Below, piece after piece: positions 22,878 to 32,831 of a stretch of DNA of 64,000 bases. A program made the position numbers and the translations under genes. The stretch comes from [Phialemoniopsis] sp. UDSM-2020 (taxonomy: Eukaryota > Ascomycota > Sordariomycetes > Thyridiales > Thyridiaceae): positions 186,001-250,000 of the forward strand of contig JAEILZ010000008.1 of the NCBI GenBank assembly GCA_018873225.1, read 5' to 3'. Position 1 is the stretch's first letter. Each line of letters starts with the position of its first letter. The notes under the pieces were generated by a model, which was given only the letters and a program-made list of their open reading frames with translations, searched no databases and was not told where the DNA came from.

Positions 22878-23462
22878 ATGGCAACAGACTTCTACACGCA
22901 ACACGTCGGCGCCACCCTCAGACCCCAGGCCGACAAGGTCCGCGCCATCTTTGACACCGCGAACGGGTGGGAGGTCTGGGCCCAGGTCGAGCTGGCGCTG
23001 CAGATGAGGCAGACGATGCAGGGCTACGACCAGTTCGGTCTCCACTTTGGAGGCTTCGAGCGCGAGCGGGCCATGTACGAAGGCAGTCAGCAGCGCTGCG
23101 ACTTCTCGTCCTCCTTCACAGACCACAACGGGAACCAGCACTATCACTTCGTAGAGCTGAAGTGTCTAAGTAAGGGCGAGGGCAAGCTCGAGTACTTCGC
23201 CCGCGAGGTTGCAAAGGATTTCGACAAGGTCAAGCGGGCCCGCGTCAAATCGTCTTGGGCGAACAACGCGTGGTATGCTGCTGGCTGGGTCGTTGCCATC
23301 ACTGTCGACCCTGGGCGACGAGACGGGGTGGATGTACGGATGCAGAGGCTTGCTCAAGACCTGAACATCCAGTGGCTCAACAGCGGCCTGACCAAGGTCA
23401 CAGATGATATTCAGGTCTGGACTTGGACCCGGCCTATCGTTCAGAATGGGCAGGCGGTATGA
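22878..23462 (+). CDS. uncharacterised protein with PD-(D/E)XK nuclease-like residue pattern
   Basis: Single exon, 194 aa, GC-rich compared with its flanks. An alpha-helical N-terminus contains Glu39 ('VWAQVELAL'). Asp75 lies in a strand 'RCDFSSSF', and 'HFVELK' supplies E93-x-K95, followed by an amphipathic helix ('FAREVAKDFDKVKRA') and a hydrophobic strand ('GWVVAITV'). The order helix-E, strand-D, strand-ExK, helix is that of PD-(D/E)XK phosphodiesterases. This is a fold guess from spacing, not a family match. There is no signal peptide. A cytosolic or nuclear location is expected. Other readings, such as a generic fungal hypothetical protein without activity, remain open. Confidence 0.75.
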   Translation: MATDFYTQHVGATLRPQADKVRAIFDTANGWEVWAQVELALQMRQTMQGYDQFGLHFGGFERERAMYEGSQQRCDFSSSFTDHNGNQHYHFVELKCLSKGEGKLEYFAREVAKDFDKVKRARVKSSWANNAWYAAGWVVAITVDPGRRDGVDVRMQRLAQDLNIQWLNSGLTKVTDDIQVWTWTRPIVQNGQAV

Positions 23463-23864
23463 ATGCGTATGGTGTGAGTGGGATCAACAACTCCAGCGAC
23501 TGTCGTGCAGCTCGGAACCTATGGCGAGGGTCAATAATGGATAACTGTGATAATATTCATATTGCTAGATCAGTCGTTCCTTGGATGGGAGGCAGGAACA
23601 AGCATTATGAGTACCATGGTTGCATGTTTGAATCTTCAAAACCGTACCAGAATAGTCCCTACCTCGGCGCCTCATGAAGAAAAGAGCACCTGCCACGCAA
23701 TCCGACCGCCAAAACGAAATTCTTCATCTCTGATCCTACTTGCCGACATTGAGGTGAACAATCTGACCGTTCTTCATACCGATACCCACGCTCACAACCG
23801 ACTACACAAAGGCGAGCGCTTCCCCTACGGGAAACAAGGTCATAGATATCTTACTATCGACTCG
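23463..23864. other. intergenic region
   Basis: 3' flank of the preceding gene and promoter side of the small membrane protein gene. The next gene's frame is open upstream for about 300 nt, but without a convincing start. Confidence 0.4.
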
Positions 23865-24476
23865 ATGGAACTAGGCTGGTTTTCCTGGGCAATGATTGGG
23901 GTGGGGGTAATCTTCGTAGGTGGTTTTTTGGCGGGTGTGGTTGATAAATGCTACCGCATGAAGTTCAAACACACTCCCTACAGTCGGCTCAAAAAGCGCT
24001 TTAAGGAGCATACGTGGATATCTCGCCACCTCTGGGAGATCTTCTTTCTCGGGAGTACCTTCCTATGACCGATATACATCGTCACCATCATCATTCTGAT
24101 GTGTCAGAGAGCTCCTCGGAAAGAAACTACGTTACCGACGGCCTCCGCTGTCTCGTCGAATACTACTGCACCAACGGCCTCCACTGTCTCGTCCGATACT
24201 ACCTCATCGACAAGCTCCACCGTCTCGTCTAATTTATCCTTACCGACGATACCGACAATCTTCGCTGTCTCGTCAAATCAATCAATGCCAGGAGAGGAGT
24301 CACAGACGCGTCCAGAATGCACATGTGGAGCAAGGTCATCCAATAGCCAGGGACAAGCTCCAATATCACCATCACCATCCGAGCCAGTCGAAGCGCCGAC
24401 TGATACGTCCGAGGACCCGCCTCCTAGATACGAGCCAAAAACATCCACGTTCGTGGTTCCTGTGGTGTGCCACTGA
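23865..24476 (+). CDS. small single-pass membrane protein with Ser/Thr repeats and PPxY motif (2 exons, predicted)
   Basis: Exon 23865-24054 encodes a hydrophobic segment ('WAMIGVGVIFVGGFLAGVV') followed by a basic juxtamembrane region. Joining at donor GTACCT to exon 24112-24476 is in phase and gives 184 aa. The second exon begins with four 12-residue repeats (PTAS.VSSNTT.), then a short CTCG motif, and ends in a Pro/Ser/Thr-rich tail containing PPRY, a PPxY motif of the kind bound by WW domains of Nedd4/Rsp5 ligases. Orientation with the tail in the cytosol fits the positive-inside rule. The acceptor (CAGAGAG) is not strong, so the gene model is tentative. No homologue is recognised. Confidence 0.45.
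24134..24277 (+). repeat. four imperfect 36-bp tandem repeats
   Basis: Units begin at 24134, 24170, 24206 and 24242, each containing a TGTCTCGTC-type core. The exact 36-bp period keeps the 12-residue protein repeat in frame. Confidence 0.8.
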
Positions 24477-24874
24477 AGTGACCAGGCCGAGTGAGCTATG
24501 AAAGAGTTCAGGCGAGATGTTCCGTGTGAGATCAGGGGTAGCTGGAATGACAGAGAACCGTGAAGTATTCAAAACACAGAATAAGCAGGGGGTTGTCAAA
24601 AGAGAGCGTGGCCTAGGGGGGTCCCTGCGTGAGCAACACACGGCACGTTCAGTATGCTTATTAGAAAGACAATTGCGCATCTTGTGGCAGGGCATCTTAA
24701 ACGCCTCACGAAGAGATCTGAATTTGCTTTTCGACCAAACATTATCCTTCCATGCGCCCGTATTATCCACATCGGTACTTCTTCCAGCTGGTCAAGCGTC
24801 AAAATGTCGAATGAGCTAGCAAATGTATACCCTAGCCCTTGGTGGTGGTCTTGGAGGAACGCTTTCATATCTAT
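24477..24874. other. convergent intergenic region
   Basis: Between the end of the small membrane protein gene and the 3' end of the ferric reductase gene. Nothing recognisable. Confidence 0.5.
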
Positions 24875-27160
24875 CTACCACATGAAGCTATGCACGACCA
24901 GTCTCATCGCTTGACCGTGCCGACCGAGCCCGGACACCACGCACCGAACCTCATCAGCCATGCCCGTAGGTCCACACACCACTACAGTGGTCCCTCCTTT
25001 GTTTGATATCACTTCCGACTCGATGATGGCCTTCAAGTCCAGTCTCTCACCAACAGACAGTGTCACAGGGAGCGTGCCCCAACGCCTGTGCCTCTCATTC
25101 TCGCCTCCCAGATGTCCCACGTGGAGCATGTTCTCCACGGCTTGCACGAGTGGCATCGCCCGGACTCCCCAGTACAGCTTGACTCGCTCGCTGTTGTGGC
25201 CCAGCCCGTTCGTAACTGTGTTTAGGACCGGCAAGATGGCTGCGACCCCGACGCCACCAGCAATGCACAGGATATTGGGGAACTCGGGCGTGGGGACCAC
25301 AGGTTCTTCCTGCAGCACTGTCGCGCCGGGCCCGTAAGATGACTCAACCTGGACAGTGACGCCGTTTGATCCTCGCCCCGACTTGGCTAGCAGGCCCGTG
25401 AGACCCTCGTTTCTGCGAATGAAGAAAGTAGATCCAAGAGTTTGCGGTCTTGAGGGAGTTACTGGTGGAGCTACCGAGATTGCAGAATCGCTGGATCGTT
25501 GCGGGGTCTCGGAGACTTCGTGCGTCTTCTTCTCCTCTACCACGTCTACAACCGCGGCTTGATGTTGTGGAGAAGCAGGCTTCTCGATATCCATGCCTAC
25601 AGAGACACCGGCCACTGAGAACGGGTGGCTCTCCCAGAACTTCCACCGACTGAGGCCTGGGAAGTGAAGATACACGTGACCGGTAGCTATCACGTCGGGG
25701 ATGTCTACGCGGAAATAGTCGTCGTCGATTGGTGTGATGAAGGCCTTCTTGACGCCGTTGCGCAGCGTGCGCACGACCCTCATGACACGATCGAAGATCC
25801 AGATACCTGCCGCCATGTACACCCAGGTCTCGTATCCCCACTGCCACTCATACCGATAGTATATGTGTAGAAAGCATCCTATCAGCGCGACGATGGCGAG
25901 GACGATGTGACTCGCGAGGAAGGCCTCGTACATCTTGGTGCGTATAGGCTGCAGTGAGAAAGGTATCATGAGCGATAGACCCAGCGTGCCGATTATGCCC
26001 CAGTACCAGTAGGGCAGCTGGCTCTCTGCAGTGTGGTCTCTCTCAGGCAGCAAGAACACATACAAGTATATGATGCTGTGGAGGACAGCCTGCAGCATAC
26101 AGATGACCGCGACCCAGCGGTGGACGAGCAGGAACGTCGAGTGCGACCAGTCGGTCACCCAAAGCAGAAAGTTGTTGCGGCCCGAGAACAGGATGGTGAG
26201 AGGCAGGTTTGCGAAGCTGAGGATGCCCACGCGGTTGCTAACGTACGACGTGATTTCGATATACTGGCTCTCGTACCAGCTGTGCGGCCAGATCGGGTGG
26301 TACCCGGCGGCGGAGCAGACGATGTTGATGATCCAGATGTAAGCTATGAACAGCGCCTGTCCGCGCGTCGGCATGATGCCCAGGCCAAAGAAGACTGGCG
26401 TCGAGTGATGAGAGCCGAAGAGTGGTGGGTCGATGAAGTAGGCGTGAAAACGGGACATCACTGTGGTGGGCCAGGGGAGAAAGCGCAGGAGTGACATCGC
26501 GATGGGCAGCACGGCGGTGGTGAGGAGGACGATGAGCCCAAATTTCGAGTGTCCGGCCTCGTGGGCTTCAAAGTTAGAGTCTGCGTTGAAAGCTGGCAGC
26601 CAATCCTTGTCAGTAACAATGCCAACGTAGTCGAGAAGGACACTGTTGTTCAGCATTCGGGAAGGTTCGGTCGTGACGGCGGCAAGGGCTTGCGAGTAGG
26701 ACATTTTGGGTACGGGCTGCTCGACGAGATGACCGAGGGAGTCGAGCTCCCAGAACTTCTCCAACAGGCTGACTGGGCTGTCATGACATCGCGTGTGCAC
26801 ACAGTATGCGACGGTCTGGAGGTAGAAGTCATTGATCGCTTTGCAGGCGGCCGGTGCCTTCTTGACGACCATCCAGCCATCCCCGGAGGGTAGATCTGAG
26901 GAACTGGAGTGGTCAGAGTGATCCCGCTTTGCTTTCATCGACATGCCGCCATGATCGTCCATGTCCATGGCCGTGTCCATGGTGCAGTTCAGCGGTGCGC
27001 TGACTACATCCTTGCACGCAAAGGCACAGGGAGGATTGTACATGGAGATGCCATAACCGATGAAGCCATGCCCAGGGCGACCACTGGTCTTTTTGGCTTC
27101 AGTAGAGTAGACGGTTAGGCATAAAGCCTGGAAGATCAAAGTAAACATTCGGCCCTTCAT
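24875..27160 (-). CDS. ferric-chelate reductase (FRE/FRO family)
   Basis: Single exon, 761 aa. A signal peptide (residues about 1-22) leads into a Cys-containing ectodomain. This carries 'YNPPCAFACKDV', typical of fungal metalloreductases, and a Met/His/Asp-rich patch at about 61-85. Six to seven membrane helices follow, with paired His residues in the ferric-reductase transmembrane region ('STFLLVHRWVAVICM', 'FLASHIVLAIVALIGCFLHI'). The cytosolic half has the FAD-binding HPFSV motif and an NAD(P)H-binding region ('CIAGGVGVAAILPVL', 'VVVCGPTGM'), ending in Trp. The enzyme moves electrons from NADPH through FAD and haems to extracellular Fe3+ or Cu2+. A variable Ser/Pro linker interrupts the FAD and NAD domains. 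No iron-type GATA motif was seen upstream. Confidence 0.93.
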   Translation of the reverse strand: MKGRMFTLIFQALCLTVYSTEAKKTSGRPGHGFIGYGISMYNPPCAFACKDVVSAPLNCTMDTAMDMDDHGGMSMKAKRDHSDHSSSSDLPSGDGWMVVKKAPAACKAINDFYLQTVAYCVHTRCHDSPVSLLEKFWELDSLGHLVEQPVPKMSYSQALAAVTTEPSRMLNNSVLLDYVGIVTDKDWLPAFNADSNFEAHEAGHSKFGLIVLLTTAVLPIAMSLLRFLPWPTTVMSRFHAYFIDPPLFGSHHSTPVFFGLGIMPTRGQALFIAYIWIINIVCSAAGYHPIWPHSWYESQYIEITSYVSNRVGILSFANLPLTILFSGRNNFLLWVTDWSHSTFLLVHRWVAVICMLQAVLHSIIYLYVFLLPERDHTAESQLPYWYWGIIGTLGLSLMIPFSLQPIRTKMYEAFLASHIVLAIVALIGCFLHIYYRYEWQWGYETWVYMAAGIWIFDRVMRVVRTLRNGVKKAFITPIDDDYFRVDIPDVIATGHVYLHFPGLSRWKFWESHPFSVAGVSVGMDIEKPASPQHQAAVVDVVEEKKTHEVSETPQRSSDSAISVAPPVTPSRPQTLGSTFFIRRNEGLTGLLAKSGRGSNGVTVQVESSYGPGATVLQEEPVVPTPEFPNILCIAGGVGVAAILPVLNTVTNGLGHNSERVKLYWGVRAMPLVQAVENMLHVGHLGGENERHRRWGTLPVTLSVGERLDLKAIIESEVISNKGGTTVVVCGPTGMADEVRCVVSGLGRHGQAMRLVVHSFMW

Positions 27161-27959
27161 GCTTTCAATGGGGAGACTTCTGATGCATCATGGAAGCAGT
27201 GAAAACGCAGAGTCCTCGCCATGGAAGGAGAGCCGAGTACTTATAGAGGATCTAGAGAGATTCAAACGGTCTTGGCAAGCATCACGAACTTGCTCTATGG
27301 GACATGGGCTTGATGAAACCCTCCAAATGGAGGCCTTTCCATTGGACCTCGACTGACCTGGGTGCCACCTGGTGCCCATGCCCTGCTCAAAACTTGACTA
27401 CGCTTTGCCTCTTCGAGACAGGGGTGAAAGATACCAAACGAGCAGTCGCTGTCTGGCCGGACACAAGACTGTTCACTCAATATTCTAGCCAACCAGCGTT
27501 GTTCTTACTGCTGCTCGCCGAATTCATCTGCTGGGCTAGCGGGTACAAAAACAGCATGGGCTGACTTACAGGAGAGTGGGTTTGAGCAAGTTTAAGCAAT
27601 TACCCAGCTTGGCATTCTCAGGCCCTGCAGCCACATTCGACGTACCACAATTTTTTGATACAATATTTGATAATGTTTTTGGGTCGCAAGTGGACGATGC
27701 ATTAGCTGACGATTCCTCCTACTGATTCACCGAGATACCTCGGAACTGGCCATACTTTCCAACGGCGAGTCTTGCGGATATCAACTGGAACAAGTAGGAC
27801 AACGGATTTGTTAATTCTCTTGGTTTCAAAGTAGTTTGGGAGCGTGACCATCAAAATGATCAAGTCAAATCGGGCATCTTGATGCTACGGCATTGCTGAT
27901 TCCCAGAGACTCGCACCATCTAGAGGCTGCAAGTTCCTACATGGGAAAATACATGAGTT
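27161..27959. other. intergenic region
   Basis: Holds the ferric reductase promoter (left side) and the 3' flank of the NLR gene (right side). No ATCWGATAA motif, repeat or supported frame was seen. Confidence 0.5.
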
Positions 27960-30900
27960 TCAAATGATACCAACCCCAGAAGCAGCCAGTTGCACAGCCC
28001 AGTTTTCAATATGACTAGTCGAGAGTGAAGCGGCAACGGCAGTATCGGTGGTGGCGCGCATTCTTCGAACTGGCTCATCGTCATCCGGCCTATACTCTTG
28101 AGGCAACCATAATACCTCCCGACCGTCATACGTGATCCACGATGAGTCCTCGCTGAAGCCGCAGCGCGGGCCAGCAGGAAGCTCTGCCGCGACCTCAACC
28201 GTGCCTCTTCTGAGATCGTGTATGTGCCGGTCGGCGTGCAGGTATCGGCCGCTCTTGTCGAAATCAAAGCACACGGCAGGGCTCTTTCTTAATCTCCACG
28301 TATGTATGCATGCAAAGGTGTGCATGTTCCAGAGTTTCACCACACGGGATGCCTCGGATGCCAAGCGCTTGCCATCTGGTGAGAAAGCCAGAAAGTGAAC
28401 GAAATCAGTATGGCCCACGAGTGTTTGCTCACGCTTTCCGGTGGCGAGATTCCAGATCACGATGGTGTGGTCCCTGCGCCCATACCCCGCCGTCGCGAGC
28501 CGGGCGTTGTCGTGAGAGAATGCAAAGTGCCTGCCAGCTCGGTGCAACGTTTGGGACTTGGTACCAGTTGCAATGTCGTAAATCCTGACTCTTTTGTAAT
28601 AGGAACGGGTCGCAAACTTGTTTCCATCGCGAGAGCACACTACCCAGTTGACAGGCTCGTTGATGGTCTTGGGGCGCTCCATCGCAATCCACCTAGAAGT
28701 CCACAACCGGACCGTGCCATCATCACCTCCCGAGGCAATCCAAGAGCCATCGTGAGAGATCTTGACGGCGCATACTAACCCCGAATGTCCTGTCAGCGTG
28801 AAAGATTCAGGCCGCGGTCCCGACAAGTCCCAGACCTCGACTCTATCAAGGGATGCCGTGGTTACTAGTCTGTCGCTATCGGGTGAGAAGTCTACCGACA
28901 TAATATACGTCATTTCGCTACTCAGTGTTCTTGTACTGGAAAGTAACCCTCTGCTTCCGCCGGTTTCACTGCCTACATTCCAGATCTGGAGAGTCTGATC
29001 GGTCAGTGCCGACGCGAGCAAGCGGCCGTCCCGTGAAAAGGCGATGGAGTTCTGCCCAAAGGTACCCTCGGCTGGCCCTCCAAAATCCGCTGTCCAGAGG
29101 CACGTTCCGGTATCTATGTCCCAAAGCTTCAAAATCTTGCTGTACCCGGATGAAGCTATGTAAGGTCCAGTAGGAGAGACTGACATTGCCGTGACGTCTG
29201 GGTGGGCGCTGAATGCAGTCCTGCACGTGCCCTTATCTGTATCCCATATCATAATAGTCCCGTCCTCGGAACCTGATACAATCCAGTGACTAGCGCGAGC
29301 AAATGAGACTACATTGACCCCGCGGGTGTGGCCAATGAATGTCCTGATACAAGGGCCGCCTCTGACAGGGTCCCAGAGCATGAGAGACGCATCGGCCGAT
29401 CCTGATACCAGTAGCAGCGGCTCGCTTGTATCGGAGAAGTCGACTGTCCTCACACTCTTACTGTGGCCTTGCAGGACATGGACGCAATCGCCCGTGCTTG
29501 GCTCCCAAACCCTGATGGTAGTGTCACCAGAGGCGGCTGACGCGAGCCAGCGGTCATCAGGCGAGAAGGCGACCGAGGAGACGCGGCCCTTGTGGCCCTC
29601 CAATGTCTGAAGACAGGGGCTCCATGGTTCGTCGACCGGCGGTTTAGTGATGATCCAGGCTGGCTCGAGATACTTGAACAGGCTCCGCGTAATACTCCCG
29701 GTGGGACTGAACACAAGTGCAGCGACGTAAACTTGCAATGGGTTGTTCTCGACGACAGATTTATTATATTTGAGGAAGCGATACTCGTCCCTGATCAGGT
29801 CTGATAAGGGTGAAGCTTGCAGCTGATGCATTGCTATTAGGAGAGTAGCTTGAAATGTAGATTGGAAAGATATGCCTTACCGGGAGCATAGCCTCTAGAG
29901 CTGTCATCGAGCGCACCCCTGCGGACATGCTTCTCAGTAGGCTCAAAGCCTCAAGCCAGTAAAGATAGGACTGGCGTAAGAACATGTCGAGTTTACTACC
30001 GGCCCGCAGCTGTTCTTCCTGGAATTTCCTGCCGCAATCTCGCAAATGGTCTACCCAATATATGCACAAGTATCGAACCGGCAGGAGAGGGTCATTTACG
30101 GGCGGTATGATCTTATCGATGCAACAGCCAACCTCTTTCAGGTTGTATATATCCTGCTTCAGTGCCTTCCGCATACCCTCGAGTGAATTTGTTGTCATCA
30201 AGCGATGGCCATCTGCTATTCCGCGCGGGAACAAGCTGGAGAGGAGGGAAGAAGTCGCGTCTTGGACGAGAAAGTCCTTTGCGGATTGATGCACGAAGAA
30301 TACGGTATCGTCATGCTCGTCCATAGTGAGGAGGCCACAGTGCCGTACAAGCTTCCTATGGTTGACCAGCTTCGATATCGCGGCTAGAGAGACGAGCTCG
30401 GAGATATGCAGCGGACGGTACGAGTTGACCATGACCAGCAATACCTCTTTGCAGCGCTGGGCATCTGTCTTGCCCCACGACTCCTCGTTGATCCGGCGAA
30501 TCATTTGAGCATAGATCTCGTCTAGCCTCTGTGGCATGTTGCTGATCTGGTTGAGCGCTTCGTCGGCGTCACAGCCTTCGATATCTCTAAATATCAAGGC
30601 CACCCACAGAAAAGTTCCGTTGGCCTTCAGGCGGATCTCTCTCCCAATTCTGGCCTCTTGTTCCTGCAGCTCGAGCTGAAGATCTTCGTTGCCCTCAAAG
30701 GCGTAGTCCTCTCGGTACCTCTCGGCTAGCTTTGACAATTTGTGGTTTATGTAGGCGTCAACGGCTCCAGCCACAAAGCTAGCATTCAGCTCGAGTGAGA
30801 GTCTGACTCCACTGGCACATTTGGCAAGGCCTGCTTCTATAGCTGGCTCGTTGCGGCTGGAGACTTACCACCTAACGTTTGGGCAACTGCTGGAGAGCTC

Positions 30901-32314
30901 AGACACCAATTCCAGAAGCTGCGGTAAACCAGGCTCGTCCCTCTTACACTCGTCGAGAGCGTCAATGATGAGATATGCCCTCTTTAAGACTGGATCCTCT
31001 AGCATAGAGCGGAGGATCTGTCTCAGGTTGTAAAAAGAGTTGTGATCCTCGAAGAGCTTTGGACCAAGGTCACGAAAGCTCTTTTCAAGATGGCAGATGA
31101 GGGCCCTCTCTTGACGTAAAAGCATCCAGATCAGGCCTCTCACAATAGCCGTGGCAGTGTTAAGCCGGTCATTTGTCCCCTGGCAAAAGAAATATGATAT
31201 GGCTGGGGAGTCGAAATGGGTTTCGAGTTGGTTCGTCAGTTCACGAACGATGCCAATGACGAGCATGGTCTTGCCCTTGCCAGGATCACCCTTTATCCAC
31301 AGGAGTTTCTTGGAAGTCCCGCCAGTCCAGTCGGTGAAGTTCTTGTACTCTTGGGTCTCGACTATCCAACTGTAAGAGTCCGCTAGGAGCTTCTCCTTCC
31401 TCGATTGGAGGGAGTCTATCTCTGCCATCATGTCTGTGACGCAGCACGTCTGGACGATCTCGTCTTGGATCTCGGATAGATGGATATTGACGAGAATGCC
31501 AAGGTACGAATTGGACTGCCTCACACCCAACTCATTCGAAGCGGTCCTGACGGCATCTTCGGCTTTGACGACGTCTGCAAGACTTGCTGTCCAGTCGTCA
31601 AGCTTCACCATGTCTCTCAGAATGGTTAGAGCTGGAGATCGATGGTATGAACAGATGCTCTTGACGGTAAATATGAGAAGTGCCTTGTATAGACAGAGTG
31701 TCTGGTCCGCCAACAACCCACGTAAGTCGGCGAAGCGTTTGTCGTGAACAGATGCCTCATCATCAAGGAGGAGGTTCGATAGGCTCGAATACACACAAGC
31801 CGGTCCAGGCAACGGCGGCCACGGGGACTGCCTGCAGTGCGGTCCCCACTGCATCTTTAGTCGACAGAGTTATTTGGATGACATTGCCTATGTTCTCTTC
31901 GACCTTTGAGAGCTTTGACACCTTGTCCAGGCCGACATCCAGGAGGCGGTACAGTTGAGATTGTCTCTCGGCTCTGTCCTCTGGGATTACATTTTCAGCT
32001 TCGCTCGAGCCGCCAAGCTGGCGCGATGTGATAAACTCGTAGAGGGCGAGCAATTTAAGCTCGTTGGCCTTCAAAAGGTCATAGGCGTGGTCCCAGAGAT
32101 CCTCTGGCTTGATTGCGGGGCTCGACTTGGGATTCAAATTTGCGTTGGGCGTTGAACTTCGAATGGAAAGCGTCGCTGCTGGTTGAGTATGCTCAGATCC
32201 AGACTCTCCACTCATTTGTGCCGGAGCAGATGATGGGGCATCGGGCCCACGTCGAGGGACCTGTTCTCTCTTAGAAGGTCTTGTCCTTGACCAAATTTTC
32301 TTTGCGTGGTCCAT
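27960..32314 (-). CDS. NACHT-WD40 NLR (HET-E/NWD-like) with two apparent coding lesions
   Basis: Reading order: start MDHAKKIW at 32314; NACHT_N domain ('DLWDHAYDLLKANE' to 'VPVAAVAWTGLC'); NACHT domain with Walker A 'WIKGDPGKGKT' (about 31270-31302) and Walker B 'YLIIDALDEC'; linker helices; then at least eight WD40 repeats (from 'LEGHKGRVSSVAFSPD') to the end. One in-phase intron lies before the WD40 part (GTAAGG ... CATCAG). Two breaks do not fit the family. The frame shifts near 31765-31800, where about 33 family residues are missing. An in-frame TAA at 30865-30867 interrupts the conserved 'W(I/L)VSSRN' motif. Introns of 91 and 57 nt could be drawn to hide both, but would delete conserved residues. 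STAND NLRs of this kind act in heterokaryon incompatibility. The gene may be a pseudogene or disabled allele. Confidence 0.8.
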
Positions 32315-32831
32315 GGCGGAGGAGCGAACAGTCGACAGAGGTGAAAGTGCAATGAAAACAGGGGAGTGGTAATGTAGCATTGGTAAAGTCGGACTGGGTG
32401 GCGGGGGCATCCCCAAACAGGTGGTTAAGCGCCGAAGGGCTTGTTTGTTCGTCCGGCGTTCGCAATATTGTAATTCCACAGCGACAACCGTACTGCGCCT
32501 TTCAGTCATCAAAGCCCCTTCATCTCACCGCATTCATAAGTCGTAGTGTCTAAATTTTGAAAATTGGAGGAAGGGAATCTGGAAACAAGCCCACAGGATA
32601 TTGGTCTGTCAAGGCAGAGGGTCCTCTGCCACCTCTGCGAGCCCAAGATCGCCATCGCGTTCCACTTTGGTTGGCAAACTAATCAATCTCGCCATGATCG
32701 ACTAAGTGGCAGTGGAGTCCTCCGCGCGGCCTCAGAGGCAGGAGAATCAATCCGATTGCAAGGACTTCAACGCTAAGAAGTCGAGTATGTGCTCACATAG
32801 TCACACAACCGAAATACACAACGACAGACGA
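32315..32831. other. intergenic region between NLR and HET genes
   Basis: Upstream of the NLR start and downstream of the HET gene, both minus strand. The NLR frame remains open upstream of its chosen start for about 200 nt, with further in-frame ATGs. No other feature is seen. Confidence 0.5.
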
